The notes under the pieces are model-generated. The model was not told where the DNA came from, did not search any database, and saw nothing but the letters and a program-made list of their open reading frames with translations. From Vagococcus penaei (lineage in GTDB: Bacteria; Bacillota; Bacilli; Lactobacillales; Vagococcaceae): 64,000 bases of DNA. The translations under genes and the position numbers were made by a program. Where the stretch lies: assembly GCF_001998885.1 (NCBI RefSeq), contig NZ_CP019609.1:980001-1044000 (forward strand). The letters are read 5' to 3'. Below, piece after piece: positions 8,099-16,365 of this stretch; position 1 is the stretch's first letter; each line of letters starts with the position of its first letter.

Positions 8099-9334
8099 TT
8101 AATCATTTGATACTTTCTCACTTTTTGCCATTGGCCATTTATCAAAGAATGTATTCATAAATAACATTGGCATCATGTAAACAAATTGTCCACCCATTAA
8201 TCCTAACATAGGATGACCTAAACCTAAATCATTTGCACCAAATGGCCAAATATGAACCATCTTAATCCACAGAATTCCTAAAACAGATCCCACAACTAAA
8301 ACAACTGCAAATTGTGATAACACACGTCCTAATGTAGATGGCATAATCTCTTTATTTGGATAATCATCAAAATGATGGTGCCATGTTAACATGACGTTAA
8401 TAATCGTTAATGTGAATGATGCGACTGCCAAATCAGGCGCAATTCCTGTCGATTCTGCTAATGGTGTTAATAGATTTCTTAAAATTGGCAAGAAGATAAA
8501 TGCACCAGCTAAAGCAATCGCTAAACCAACAAAACCAGACCATGGTTGTTTTGCCGTAATCAGTTTTTGTGGATACATCTCGCCACCTTCTGCTGGAATT
8601 AAGAAGAAGAAGATAAATAATTGACACCAAGCTAATGCTGTTGGCCACCCACCAAACGGTGCTGATGTAATCGCTGCGCCACCCATTTCAAGTGACATAA
8701 AACTTGGCATAATGAAAGCTACCCAGTTAAACATAGCTAAAAACAAACCTAAACATAATGTGCCAAAAGCCACAGAGAATGAATCCTTGCTGTATTTACT
8801 AAATGGATACTTGCCAAACAAACTAACAATTGGAATTTGAGCTAAAATTACCGATAAGGCAAAGAAGTTAATCGCTGCCCAGCCTTTAATTGCTAATAGT
8901 GCTTGTGCTTCGTTTGCAGGTCTAAACAATGTTTGCCAGTTAAACGGCTCCCACCAAATGCCCATTAACGTTACAAATAAACTAAATCCAATAAGCCCAA
9001 TTAAAAATGCCATTAACGTGTAACGAATTCCTGCTTGAGGCTGTTTCGTTGTCTTAGCATATTTGCCAAAGTTACCTAAATTTAAGGTTAACCATACCCA
9101 TGTTGAGATCACCATCCAGAAAAAAGTTCCTTCAACTGATTCCTTTAAAAAATGTCCTTGAATCTCTGGACTTAAACTGGTAATACTGCTACCACCAATT
9201 GCTAAAATGATGAACTTCCAAAAATTTGACCAAATAATCCAACCTACTGATGCAATCACAACAAGTAAAATAAACGAAATAATACCACTCAATAGAGGAT
9301 TACTAATTCTCTTTTTTGTCACATAATTATTCAT
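8099..9334 (-). CDS. Unrecognised polytopic membrane protein (411 aa)
   Basis: A very hydrophobic protein with about eleven predicted membrane segments. I do not recognise the family. Notable polar features are a WHHHFDDYPN cluster near residue 315, PAEGGEMYPQK near residue 235 and several conserved-looking Trp residues. It is followed 68 nt later by the FabK-like gene. Its promoter region carries the same 48-bp module as the thiolase/CoA-transferase operon, so by regulon membership it may transport a short-chain acid or related substrate. That role is inference only. The 5' untranslated region is long (about 240 nt). Confidence 0.6.
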   Translation of the reverse strand: MNNYVTKKRISNPLLSGIISFILLVVIASVGWIIWSNFWKFIILAIGGSSITSLSPEIQGHFLKESVEGTFFWMVISTWVWLTLNLGNFGKYAKTTKQPQAGIRYTLMAFLIGLIGFSLFVTLMGIWWEPFNWQTLFRPANEAQALLAIKGWAAINFFALSVILAQIPIVSLFGKYPFSKYSKDSFSVAFGTLCLGLFLAMFNWVAFIMPSFMSLEMGGAAITSAPFGGWPTALAWCQLFIFFFLIPAEGGEMYPQKLITAKQPWSGFVGLAIALAGAFIFLPILRNLLTPLAESTGIAPDLAVASFTLTIINVMLTWHHHFDDYPNKEIMPSTLGRVLSQFAVVLVVGSVLGILWIKMVHIWPFGANDLGLGHPMLGLMGGQFVYMMPMLFMNTFFDKWPMAKSEKVSND

Positions 9335-9831
9335 AGCCTTCTCCCTTTTCAGTTATATGATAAATGTGGTAACCCACCTGGCTTATCATAAATTTATATT
9401 AATTTTTTACTATCCCAACTAACCATTAGTCAAATTTTCTATTGAAAAATCGATAATGTATCATCCTACTACTACAACTTATATTACTTACAAATGTGTC
9501 ACTAATAATTCACAAAAGAAGTTGTAATTTGTCGACAATTACATGCCTCTTTTTTGCGTAAATCAAAATACTTGGTTGCGCAAACCTCACTTATCAATCT
9601 ACGTTATTTTGTAAATGCTTACAATATAATAAAAGTAATACATGCTTTAAGTAAAACTAATAGCCTCTAATTCCTTGAATTTTCAAGCCTAAAAAGCCTT
9701 ATATAATTGAGTTCTTGTAGTCATGACATAATTGTATAGATAAAAAATAAGGGAATTAGATAAACAAACTAGTTTAAATTGATTGATTAAAACTGATGAA
9801 AAAGTAATCTCTCTGTTTAATCACTTAATCA
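9335..9831. other. Intergenic region with regulatory module, no gene
   Basis: Roughly 500 bp without a convincing coding sequence. It contains the regulatory module at 9576-9623, a near-perfect dyad TGTAATTTGTCGACAATTAC at 9523-9542 downstream of it, and an AT-rich stretch after the CoA-transferase terminator. The long leader of the 411-residue membrane protein gene lies here; no known riboswitch was recognised. Confidence 0.6.
9576..9623 (-). promoter_or_regulatory. Shared regulatory module, copy 1 (19-bp element plus cre-like site)
   Basis: TTGCGCAAACCTCACTTAT (9576-9594) and the dyad TGTAAATGCTTACA (9610-9623), the latter differing from a CcpA cre consensus at one central base. The same two elements with the same 34-bp offset occur at 14174-14221. 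TTGCGCAA is itself palindromic. Likely sites for the LysR regulator and/or CcpA, upstream of the membrane protein gene. Confidence 0.6.
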
Positions 9832-9853
9832 AATGGGAGGTGTACCTCCCATT
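9832..9853 (-). terminator. Hairpin after CoA-transferase genes
   Basis: AATGGGAGG-TGTA-CCTCCCATT is a perfect hairpin 15 bp beyond the AtoA-like stop codon. Its T-tract on the minus strand is short (TTTGATT), so termination strength is uncertain. Confidence 0.55.
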
Positions 9854-9868
9854 AAAATACGACCTAAA

Positions 9869-10522
9869 TTACAACGTCATCTCTTTGACATCATCTGATA
9901 CAATCACAGTAGCTTCTGTTTTTTCAAGAACTTCATCAACAGTCACACCAGGAGCAGTTTCCGTTAATAACAGACCCCCCTCAACCACTTCAAAAACAGC
10001 TAAATTCGTAATAATTAAATCAACGACACCAGCAGCTGATAAAGGCAGTGTACACTGTTTTAAAATTTTAGAATTACCTTTCTTATCAGTATGCTGTAAT
10101 GATGCGACTACTTTATTAGCACCTACTAGTAAATCCATTGCACCACCCATACCAGGTGTCAACACACCAGGAATTAGCCAGTTTGCAATGTCGCCATTTT
10201 CTGCCACTTCCAAAGCACCTAAAACAGTCATATCGACATGTCCACCACGAATAATAGCGAATGATGTCAACATATCAAACGTTGATGCACCAGGTAATAA
10301 GGTAATTGGGGCACCACCTGAATTACCTAAATCCGGATCAGAGTCTTCCGCTGTTGGTGTTGGACCAAAGCTTAATGCCCCATTTTCAGCTTGCAGAAAA
10401 ACATTAACGCCTTCAGGAATATAGTTGGCAGCAGCATTGGGAATCCCAAATCCCAAATTGATAACTGAATTATTAGTAAATTCTTGTGCAATACGACGTG
10501 AAATAATTTCTTTCGGGCTCAT
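9869..10522 (-). CDS. atoA: 3-oxoacid/acetate CoA-transferase subunit B (AtoA-like)
   Basis: 217 residues, normal for the beta subunit. LQAENGALSFGPTP near residue 44 contains the catalytic Glu of family I CoA-transferases, which carries the acyl/CoA thioester. The start codon overlaps the stop of subunit A (TAATG), giving tight coupling for a 1:1 complex. It would move CoA between a short-chain acid (acetate, acetoacetate, butyrate or crotonate) and an acyl-CoA. Last gene of the thl-hbd-crt-atoD-atoA unit. Exact acid specificity cannot be read from sequence. Confidence 0.85.
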   Translation of the reverse strand: MSPKEIISRRIAQEFTNNSVINLGFGIPNAAANYIPEGVNVFLQAENGALSFGPTPTAEDSDPDLGNSGGAPITLLPGASTFDMLTSFAIIRGGHVDMTVLGALEVAENGDIANWLIPGVLTPGMGGAMDLLVGANKVVASLQHTDKKGNSKILKQCTLPLSAAGVVDLIITNLAVFEVVEGGLLLTETAPGVTVDEVLEKTEATVIVSDDVKEMTL

Positions 10523-11253
10523 TATTCTACCTCCACTTTTAATTGATTTGTACTAGACCATAACTCATTAAAGTATTCTTTCGCTTCTACTAATGTGTCC
10601 CCTTGAACAATATAATCAACTAACGGACCTGGAACTTCCACATCATCAGGTGCAATGTCGCCCACTTCAACAATCTCGTTCACTTCTGCAATGACTGTTT
10701 TTCCCGCTAAAGCCATTTGTAAGACAGCTGATTTAGACGTGCCACGTGACTGGATATTGCCTTCTTTATCCGCTCTAAACCCTCTAATTAGTGCATAATC
10801 CGCTTTTAAAGGTCGGTAAACTAAATACTTTTTGCCATCAATTTCCATCACGTCGTGGTCTTCTTCTTGTTGTGTTCCAACGCCCACAGGTGTAACAACA
10901 GCACCCAAGCCAGCTCCACCGGCATGGATTCTTTCTGCCAGCGTACCCATTGGACAAAATTCAATCTCCACTTCATTATTTAAATATTGACGACTTAATT
11001 CACGTGATGTCCCTACGTGAGCTCCAATATATTTTTTGACTTGTTTGTTAATAAAAAGTGACTCAATATCGTGAATTTTACCGGGATATGACGCCACAGA
11101 CATGATTAACGTTAAATCGTTAATCTCTTTATGCTCTGCTAACTTATCGATTAAGCGAATTGGTGATCCAACACCTAAAAAGCCTGAAATCATGATACTT
11201 GAATCGGGTTTGATTAAATCAATGGCCTCATCAACCGTTTTAGTTTTATTCAT
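10522..11253 (-). CDS. atoD: 3-oxoacid/acetate CoA-transferase subunit A (AtoD-like)
   Basis: About 243 residues from MNKTKTVDEAIDLI. The ATG at 11253 is ten bases after AGGAG; an ATG two codons upstream (11259) is possible but too close to that site. SIMISGFLGVGSPIRLID is the N-terminal CoA-binding glycine loop and GGAGLGAVVTPVGVGT a conserved family I segment. It pairs with the adjacent AtoA-like subunit. Thirteen bases separate it from the crotonase stop. The function is CoA exchange at the end of a short-chain acyl-CoA pathway. Confidence 0.85.
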   Translation of the reverse strand: MNKTKTVDEAIDLIKPDSSIMISGFLGVGSPIRLIDKLAEHKEINDLTLIMSVASYPGKIHDIESLFINKQVKKYIGAHVGTSRELSRQYLNNEVEIEFCPMGTLAERIHAGGAGLGAVVTPVGVGTQQEEDHDVMEIDGKKYLVYRPLKADYALIRGFRADKEGNIQSRGTSKSAVLQMALAGKTVIAEVNEIVEVGDIAPDDVEVPGPLVDYIVQGDTLVEAKEYFNELWSSTNQLKVEVE

Positions 11254-11266
11254 CTTCATCAGTCTC

Positions 11267-12049
11267 CTATCTGCTTTCAAATTTTGCTTTTCTTTTTTCA
11301 ATAAATGCGTACATACCTTCTTTTTGATCTTCAGTTGAAAATAGCGACCCAAAAGACTCAGCTTCATAATCTAGAGCATAGTTAATATCTAAATTAATAC
11401 CATCATTCATCACTTTTTTACCAAATTGCACAGCAAGTGGAGCTTGTTTAGCGATTAATTTTGCAAATATCAGTGTTGTCTCCATTAATTGTTCAGGTTC
11501 AACGACTTGATTTACTAAACCAATTTTTTCAGCTTCATCAGCTTTGATGATTTTACCTGAGAAAATCAATTCTTTAGCTTTAGGCATACCTACCGTACGC
11601 GATAACCGTTGCGTTCCACCAAAACCTGGTATAATCCCTAAACCAACTTCCGGTTGACCAAATTTGGCTGTCGTTGAAGCAAACCGAATATCAGCTGATA
11701 ACGCTAATTCACAACCACCACCAAGAGCAAAACCATTCACTGCTGCTAAAACTGGTACTTTAAAGTTTTCGATTTTTGAAAAGACACGATTACCTTTTTG
11801 AGAAAATGCTCGAGCATCAAGAGTGCCCATATCTGACATTTCAGTAATATCTGCCCCAGCAACAAATGCCTTGTCACCACTTCCAGTAATAATTAATGCT
11901 TTGATATCGTCCTCTTCAATTTTATCTAACACTGTATCTAGCGTTTCTAATACTTCGGTATTTAACGCATTCAATGCTTTCGGACGATTGATTGTCAAAA
12001 TTCCAATTTCTTCTTCTTTTTTGTAATCGACACATGATAATGTTCCCAT
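11267..12049 (-). CDS. crt: Enoyl-CoA hydratase (crotonase)
   Basis: 260 residues, the standard crotonase length. AFVAGADI (the oxyanion-hole AGADI motif), NGFALGGGCELALSADIRFA with the GGGCE motif containing one catalytic Glu, and PEVGLGIIPGFGGTQRL with the second Glu are all present. It interconverts crotonyl-CoA and 3-hydroxybutyryl-CoA. It follows hbd by 17 nt in the operon. All catalytic features are intact, so it should be active. Confidence 0.9.
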   Translation of the reverse strand: MGTLSCVDYKKEEEIGILTINRPKALNALNTEVLETLDTVLDKIEEDDIKALIITGSGDKAFVAGADITEMSDMGTLDARAFSQKGNRVFSKIENFKVPVLAAVNGFALGGGCELALSADIRFASTTAKFGQPEVGLGIIPGFGGTQRLSRTVGMPKAKELIFSGKIIKADEAEKIGLVNQVVEPEQLMETTLIFAKLIAKQAPLAVQFGKKVMNDGINLDINYALDYEAESFGSLFSTEDQKEGMYAFIEKRKAKFESR

Positions 12050-12066
12050 AGTTGACCGCTCCTTTT

Positions 12067-12918
12067 TTATTTGTAGTCAAAGAATCCTTTACCTGTTTTA
12101 CGCCCTAACCATCCAGCTTCAACGTATTTTTGGATAATTGGTGATACACGATATTTTGGATCTTTGAAGCCGTCATATAGAACATTCATAATTGCTAGAA
12201 CAACATCCAAACCAATTAAATCAGCCAAAGCAAGTGGACCAATTGGATGATTTGCCCCTAATTTCATTGCAGCGTCAATTTCTTCAGCTGTCGCAACTGA
12301 CTCAGATAAAACAAATGATGCTTCGTTAATCATTGGAATTAAAATACGGTTAACCACAAAACCATAAGAATCTTTGACTTCGACACCAGTTTTACCAATT
12401 GTGTCAACCGCTTCTTTAATGACCTGTTGCGTCTCTTCTGATGTTGTTAAACCAGAAATCACTTCAACTAATTTCATAATTGGGGCTGGATTAAAGAAGT
12501 GCATCCCAATCACTTTGTCTGGTCGATTTGTCGCTAATGCAATTTCAGTTACCGATAATGATGACGTATTCGTTGCTAAAATCGTATGTGGTGCTGCTAA
12601 CTCATCTAGTTGCTTGAAGATCCCTAGTTTGATGTCTTTACGCTCAGTTGCAGCTTCTACTACTAAATCAGCCTCTTTAACCGGAGCGTAAGTGGCACAT
12701 GGTTCAATATTGGCCATCATTTGCATTTTTCCTTCTTCTGTTAGGCGACCTTTTTCAACTAACTTCGCTAATTGCTTGTCAATACGGCCCACATTTTGTG
12801 TCACAATTTCTTCAGAAATATCATTTAAATAAACTTTCATCCCTGCCTTAGCAAATACTTGGGCAATCCCGCTCCCCATTTGACCAGAACCAACTACCAT
12901 GACTGTTTTAATTGACAT
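12067..12918 (-). CDS. hbd: 3-hydroxybutyryl-CoA dehydrogenase
   Basis: The start at 12918 (MSIKTVMVVGSGQMG) has GGAGTG eight bases upstream and gives 283 residues, the usual Hbd length; a longer frame overlapping the thiolase is not needed. VMVVGSGQMGSGIAQVFA is the NAD(P)-binding Rossmann loop, IGMHFFNPAPIMKLVEVI holds the catalytic His-Glu pair region, and GFVVNRILIPMINEA is the family signature. It reduces acetoacetyl-CoA to 3-hydroxybutyryl-CoA or the reverse. Second gene of the operon. Confidence 0.92.
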   Translation of the reverse strand: MSIKTVMVVGSGQMGSGIAQVFAKAGMKVYLNDISEEIVTQNVGRIDKQLAKLVEKGRLTEEGKMQMMANIEPCATYAPVKEADLVVEAATERKDIKLGIFKQLDELAAPHTILATNTSSLSVTEIALATNRPDKVIGMHFFNPAPIMKLVEVISGLTTSEETQQVIKEAVDTIGKTGVEVKDSYGFVVNRILIPMINEASFVLSESVATAEEIDAAMKLGANHPIGPLALADLIGLDVVLAIMNVLYDGFKDPKYRVSPIIQKYVEAGWLGRKTGKGFFDYK

Positions 12919-12949
12919 ATTCGACACTCCATTTCTTTTTATCACATTT

Positions 12950-14128
12950 TTATTGTTCAACAATTAATGACACACCTTGACCGCCACCGATACATAAGGT
13001 TGCTAGTCCGGTTTTAGCCTCACGTTTTTTCATTTCGTGTAATAAAGTAACTAATACACGTGCCCCACTAGCACCAATCGGATGACCAAGTGCAATCGCT
13101 CCACCGTTAACATTGACAATCTCCGTATTTAAACCTAACTCTTTAATAACGCTTAAACCTTGTGCCGCAAAAGCCTCATTAGCTTCGACTAACTCTAAAT
13201 CATCAACGGTCATATTAGCTTTCTCTAAAGCTTTTTTAGTCGATGGAATCGGACCTGTTCCCATAATTCGAGGATCAACTCCAGCAGTGGCATAAGACTT
13301 GATTGTTGCTAAAGGTGTTAAGCCTAATGATTTGGCTTTTTCCTTACTCATCACAACAATAATAGCTGCACCATCATTAATTCCTGATGCATTCGCTGCT
13401 GTAACACTGCCATCTTTTTTAAAGGCTGGACGTAACTTACTTAGTCCTTCTTTTGTTGTCCCAAAACGTGGAAACTCATCCGTTGTAACGACTACATCTT
13501 CACCTTTGCGTTGTGGTAATGAAATCGGCACAATCTCTTCTGCAAAACGATTTTCTTTAATCGCCTTTTCAGCTTTTTGCTGACTTGCAGCGGCTAACGC
13601 ATCTTGTTCCTCACGAGTGAAGCCATATTTTTCTGCAATATTTTCCGCTGTAATGCCCATGTGAATGCCCTCAAAGGCATCGGATAGACCATCTTTAATC
13701 ATCGTATCAATAACTTTTCCATCTCCCATACGTTGACCAAAGCGATAATGATCTAAGACATATGCAGCCTGACTCATATTTTCAGTCCCACCAGCAATCA
13801 CAATTTCATTATCCCCACTAATAATCGATTGTGCTGCTAACATGACACTTCGTAGGCCTGAACCACAGACTTGATTAATTGTCAGTGCTGGAACTTCTTT
13901 TGGTAAGCCTGATTTAATAGCAATTTGACGCGCCACATTTTGACCTTTCCCAGCATTTAATACGTTACCTAAAATAACTTCATCCACTTGTTCTGGTTCT
14001 AGTTTTAAATTATCAAGCGACTGATGGATGACATCGACCGCTAAATCAATTGCTGAATAATCTTTAAACATCCCTCCGTACGAACCAATCGGTGTTCTTA
14101 AAGCTGATACTATTACAACTTCTGTCAT
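12950..14128 (-). CDS. thl: Acetyl-CoA acetyltransferase (thiolase)
   Basis: 392 residues, normal for a thiolase. [14 protein letters not shown] carries the nucleophilic Cys near residue 88, [17 protein letters not shown] carries the catalytic His, and [14 protein letters not shown] the C-terminal Cys. It condenses or cleaves two acetyl-CoA / acetoacetyl-CoA. First gene of thl-hbd-crt-atoDA. The operon lacks butyryl-CoA dehydrogenase and etfAB, so as it stands it links acetyl-CoA with crotonyl-CoA and the free acids. The promoter carries module copy 2. Confidence 0.92.
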   Translation of the reverse strand: MTEVVIVSALRTPIGSYGGMFKDYSAIDLAVDVIHQSLDNLKLEPEQVDEVILGNVLNAGKGQNVARQIAIKSGLPKEVPALTINQVCGSGLRSVMLAAQSIISGDNEIVIAGGTENMSQAAYVLDHYRFGQRMGDGKVIDTMIKDGLSDAFEGIHMGITAENIAEKYGFTREEQDALAAASQQKAEKAIKENRFAEEIVPISLPQRKGEDVVVTTDEFPRFGTTKEGLSKLRPAFKKDGSVTAANASGINDGAAIIVVMSKEKAKSLGLTPLATIKSYATAGVDPRIMGTGPIPSTKKALEKANMTVDDLELVEANEAFAAQGLSVIKELGLNTEIVNVNGGAIALGHPIGASGARVLVTLLHEMKKREAKTGLATLCIGGGQGVSLIVEQ

Positions 14129-14173
14129 TTGTTTTCGTCACCTTCCACTTTGAGTTGTGTCATTAAAATTTGT

Positions 14174-14221
14174 TTGCGCAAACCTCACTTATTACTTTAG
14201 TTTGTTTTGTAAGGGCTTACA
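14174..14221 (-). promoter_or_regulatory. Shared regulatory module, copy 2
   Basis: TTGCGCAAACCTCACTTAT (14174-14192) and dyad TGTAAGGGCTTACA (14208-14221), at the same 34-bp offset as copy 1 at 9576. Beyond the dyad both copies also share AAAACTAATA. The site lies between the thiolase operon and the divergent LysR gene, the expected location for LysR binding; the dyad also resembles a CcpA cre site. Confidence 0.65.
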
Positions 14222-14420
14222 ATTAACTATCAGTTATCAACTTGTTAATTAAAACTAATACCTTAGATTTCATCTAGGTTCTATCACTTAATTTGTGAAT
14301 AATATGTTCTACAATACGTATCTTTTATATAAAATAACTATCGTTTTAATGATAAGCGTTTTTTTATAAGCACTTAACGGTATAATAAAATAAAATAGAC
14401 TTTTATAAGGAGCGATCTAT

Positions 14421-15359
14421 ATGGATATTTTTCAATTAGACTATTTTATCAAAGTCGTTGAATCTGGTGGTAGTTTAACCTTGGCTGCCAAAAAAATAAA
14501 CATCTCTCAATCAGCACTCAGCCAGTTAATCTCTAATTTCGAAAAGGAAGAAGGCGTTGAACTTTTTTATCGTGAAAAAGGCCGTTTAACAGAATTAACA
14601 GACTGTGGACAAGATTTTTATGCCTATGCTTTGAAAATTACACAGTTGTATAACGACATGTACGAAATGGTCCGACGAGCCTCTTTAAAAAAGAAAGGTC
14701 AGCTAAGAATTGGGATTCCATCCCTAATTTTACGTCTATACTTCACGAGTTTTTTCACAAAATTTATTGTAAAAAACAATGAGGTGAAAATTGAAATTGT
14801 TGAGGGTGGCTCTAAACAACTAACCTCCTTACTCTTGAAAGGTGAACTCGATTTAGCCGTTTTAATTGAACCGACTTTTCTCAATCAAGATAAATTTGAA
14901 ACCTTTCCATTAATGAGTGACCATATTGGGGCCTTTCTAAATGCATCACATCCCCTTACTCGCTTAAAACAACTTGAGTGGAAAGATATTGAGCAATATC
15001 CTGTTGCCTCATTTAATCAAAACTTTCTAAGTTATGATTTAATTCAACAAGCCATGAAAGCAGAAAAAGTTCAATTAGAAATGAAATTCACATCCTCATC
15101 TTGGGATTTTTTAATGCAAGTAACCAAAGAATCTTCAGCCATTGCATTACTTCCAACTCCTTTACATTATTATATTGATGATGACAGTACGATGATTCCA
15201 TTTAAAAAGCCAATTCCATTTAAAACATCACTCTGTCGGCCGATAAAAGAGGACTATTCTAGTTTAGAAAGATATGTCAAAGGATCGATTTTAACGTGTT
15301 TTGCTAATCGACGAGCAACTCTTTCAACTTCAGACGAATCTGAACTATTAGGTATTTAA
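14421..15359 (+). CDS. LysR-family transcriptional regulator
   Basis: 312 residues: N-terminal winged helix (MDIFQLDYFIKVVESGGSL, then AAKKINISQSALSQLISNFE) and a periplasmic-binding-like effector domain from about residue 90. It starts after ATAAGGAGCG with a TATAAT -10 box near 14381. Divergent from the thiolase/CoA-transferase operon, it is the likely regulator of that operon and of the membrane protein gene that shares its promoter module. The effector may be a pathway acyl-CoA or acid; this is inference. Confidence 0.88.
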   Translation: MDIFQLDYFIKVVESGGSLTLAAKKINISQSALSQLISNFEKEEGVELFYREKGRLTELTDCGQDFYAYALKITQLYNDMYEMVRRASLKKKGQLRIGIPSLILRLYFTSFFTKFIVKNNEVKIEIVEGGSKQLTSLLLKGELDLAVLIEPTFLNQDKFETFPLMSDHIGAFLNASHPLTRLKQLEWKDIEQYPVASFNQNFLSYDLIQQAMKAEKVQLEMKFTSSSWDFLMQVTKESSAIALLPTPLHYYIDDDSTMIPFKKPIPFKTSLCRPIKEDYSSLERYVKGSILTCFANRRATLSTSDESELLGI

Positions 15360-15377
15360 ATCAAATTGACAATCAAT

Positions 15378-15421
15378 AAAAATGCCCATTGGCTTATATA
15401 CAAGCCAATGGGTATTTTTTA
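15378..15421 (+). terminator. Intrinsic terminator after lysR gene
   Basis: ATGCCCATTGGCTT and AAGCCAATGGGTAT form a 14-bp stem with a six-base loop and a following T-run, just after the LysR stop codon. Confidence 0.9.
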
Positions 15422-15482
15422 AAATACAATAATTATAAAAAAAGATTATATGTTCTTTTATAAGTTATTTATAGTGCTTAAT

Positions 15483-15511
15483 TTGACTAAATGTTCATGT
15501 TTAGTTATAAT
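15483..15511 (+). promoter_or_regulatory. Promoter of the secreted Cys-rich protein gene
   Basis: TTGACT (15483-15488), 17-bp spacer, TATAAT (15506-15511), followed by a GAGGAGAGGAAC ribosome site before the ATG at 15535. This is a near-consensus vegetative promoter. Confidence 0.8.
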
Positions 15512-15534
15512 ACCTTTGAGAGGAGAGGAACATT

Positions 15535-16026
15535 ATGTCGAGGTATTTAAAACAATTTTTTTTGAGTGTTGCTCTAATATTTAGTCTGTCGTCTTTGGTA
15601 ACTATTTTTGTAAGCGCTGAACCTTTTGATGGTAACTGTATCTATCGAGAAACATTGGCGGAAGCAACGGATACAAAAATCTCAAGAGAAAATTGTCCAA
15701 TTTGTCATTTACCTGAAGCACAACGTTTTTCACATTTTAATTCCTGTCAACTAGTTAACGGAACAAATACGCATCAACCTGCTAGAAAATATCAGCGATT
15801 TAACCGTCCAATCCAACGTGATTCTTCAATGGATACACAAAAAAAGGACAACAAACAGAAAATAAACCAACTGATTGTCCACTTCAAGACACTAACTCTG
15901 AACCCAATAGCAGACCACAAATGTCAGAATCTAACACATGTCAAAACAGGCAAAAAAATTGTCGTTATGACGGTACAAGACCAAGGCAACAACATGGCAA
16001 ACAGCAGTGGCGAAGATAATATATAA
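15535..16026 (+). CDS. Secreted Cys-rich protein of unknown function with a slippery heptamer
   Basis: 163 residues in the zero frame. Residues 1-29 look like a signal peptide (hydrophobic core then VSAEP). The mature part has NCPICHLPEAQ and a further Cys, which could form disulfides or bind metal. At 15840-15846 the zero frame reads A AAA AAG, the classical -1 slippery heptamer. After a -1 shift the frame stays open to a stop at 16017-16019 with a Cys-, Gln- and Arg-rich tail (161 residues in total). Either tail could be the native one, or the A7 run could be an indel. No family is recognised; it stands alone between terminators. Confidence 0.5.
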   Translation: MSRYLKQFFLSVALIFSLSSLVTIFVSAEPFDGNCIYRETLAEATDTKISRENCPICHLPEAQRFSHFNSCQLVNGTNTHQPARKYQRFNRPIQRDSSMDTQKKDNKQKINQLIVHFKTLTLNPIADHKCQNLTHVKTGKKIVVMTVQDQGNNMANSSGEDNI

Positions 16027-16043
16027 AAAAAGAACTTATAATT

Positions 16044-16088
16044 TAAAGGATTGATGAATCAATTTTCGATTCATCAATCCTTTTTTAA
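16044..16088 (+). terminator. Intrinsic terminator after Cys-rich protein gene
   Basis: AAAGGATTGATGAATC and GATTCATCAATCCTTT form a 16-bp perfect stem followed by TTTT. The following 280 bp up to the CRISPR array is AT-rich and I see no gene in it. Confidence 0.9.
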
Positions 16089-16365
16089 TTATTTACACAC
16101 AGACTATGTCTTAATTTAATTATCCACAAAGGTCAAAGCTAAAAAGAGCAACAAGTTATGACTAAACATATAAAAAAGTATTATGAATTAAAAATAAAAA
16201 CAGCATAATTATTATAGGAACTACATTTTCTATCCCTTTAACTAGTAGGAACTGTTTTTAATGATATCAGATTCAGAGAAATAAAAAATTAATAAAGAAA
16301 AACAAACCGCATGAGACAAATAAACAAAAAAAGATAATGAAGGTGAAAATAATCTCACATTCATC

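Noticed and set aside
8099-9334. Resemblance to methane/ammonia monooxygenase subunit C
   Set aside because: Only hydrophobicity is shared; no characteristic motifs seen.
9783-10424. 213-residue plus-strand ORF opposite atoA
   Set aside because: It is antisense to a well-supported gene, has low-complexity Ser/Pro composition and no ribosome site.
15535-16026. Anti-CRISPR or CRISPR-linked role for the Cys-rich protein
   Set aside because: It has a signal peptide and its own terminator; proximity alone is not evidence.
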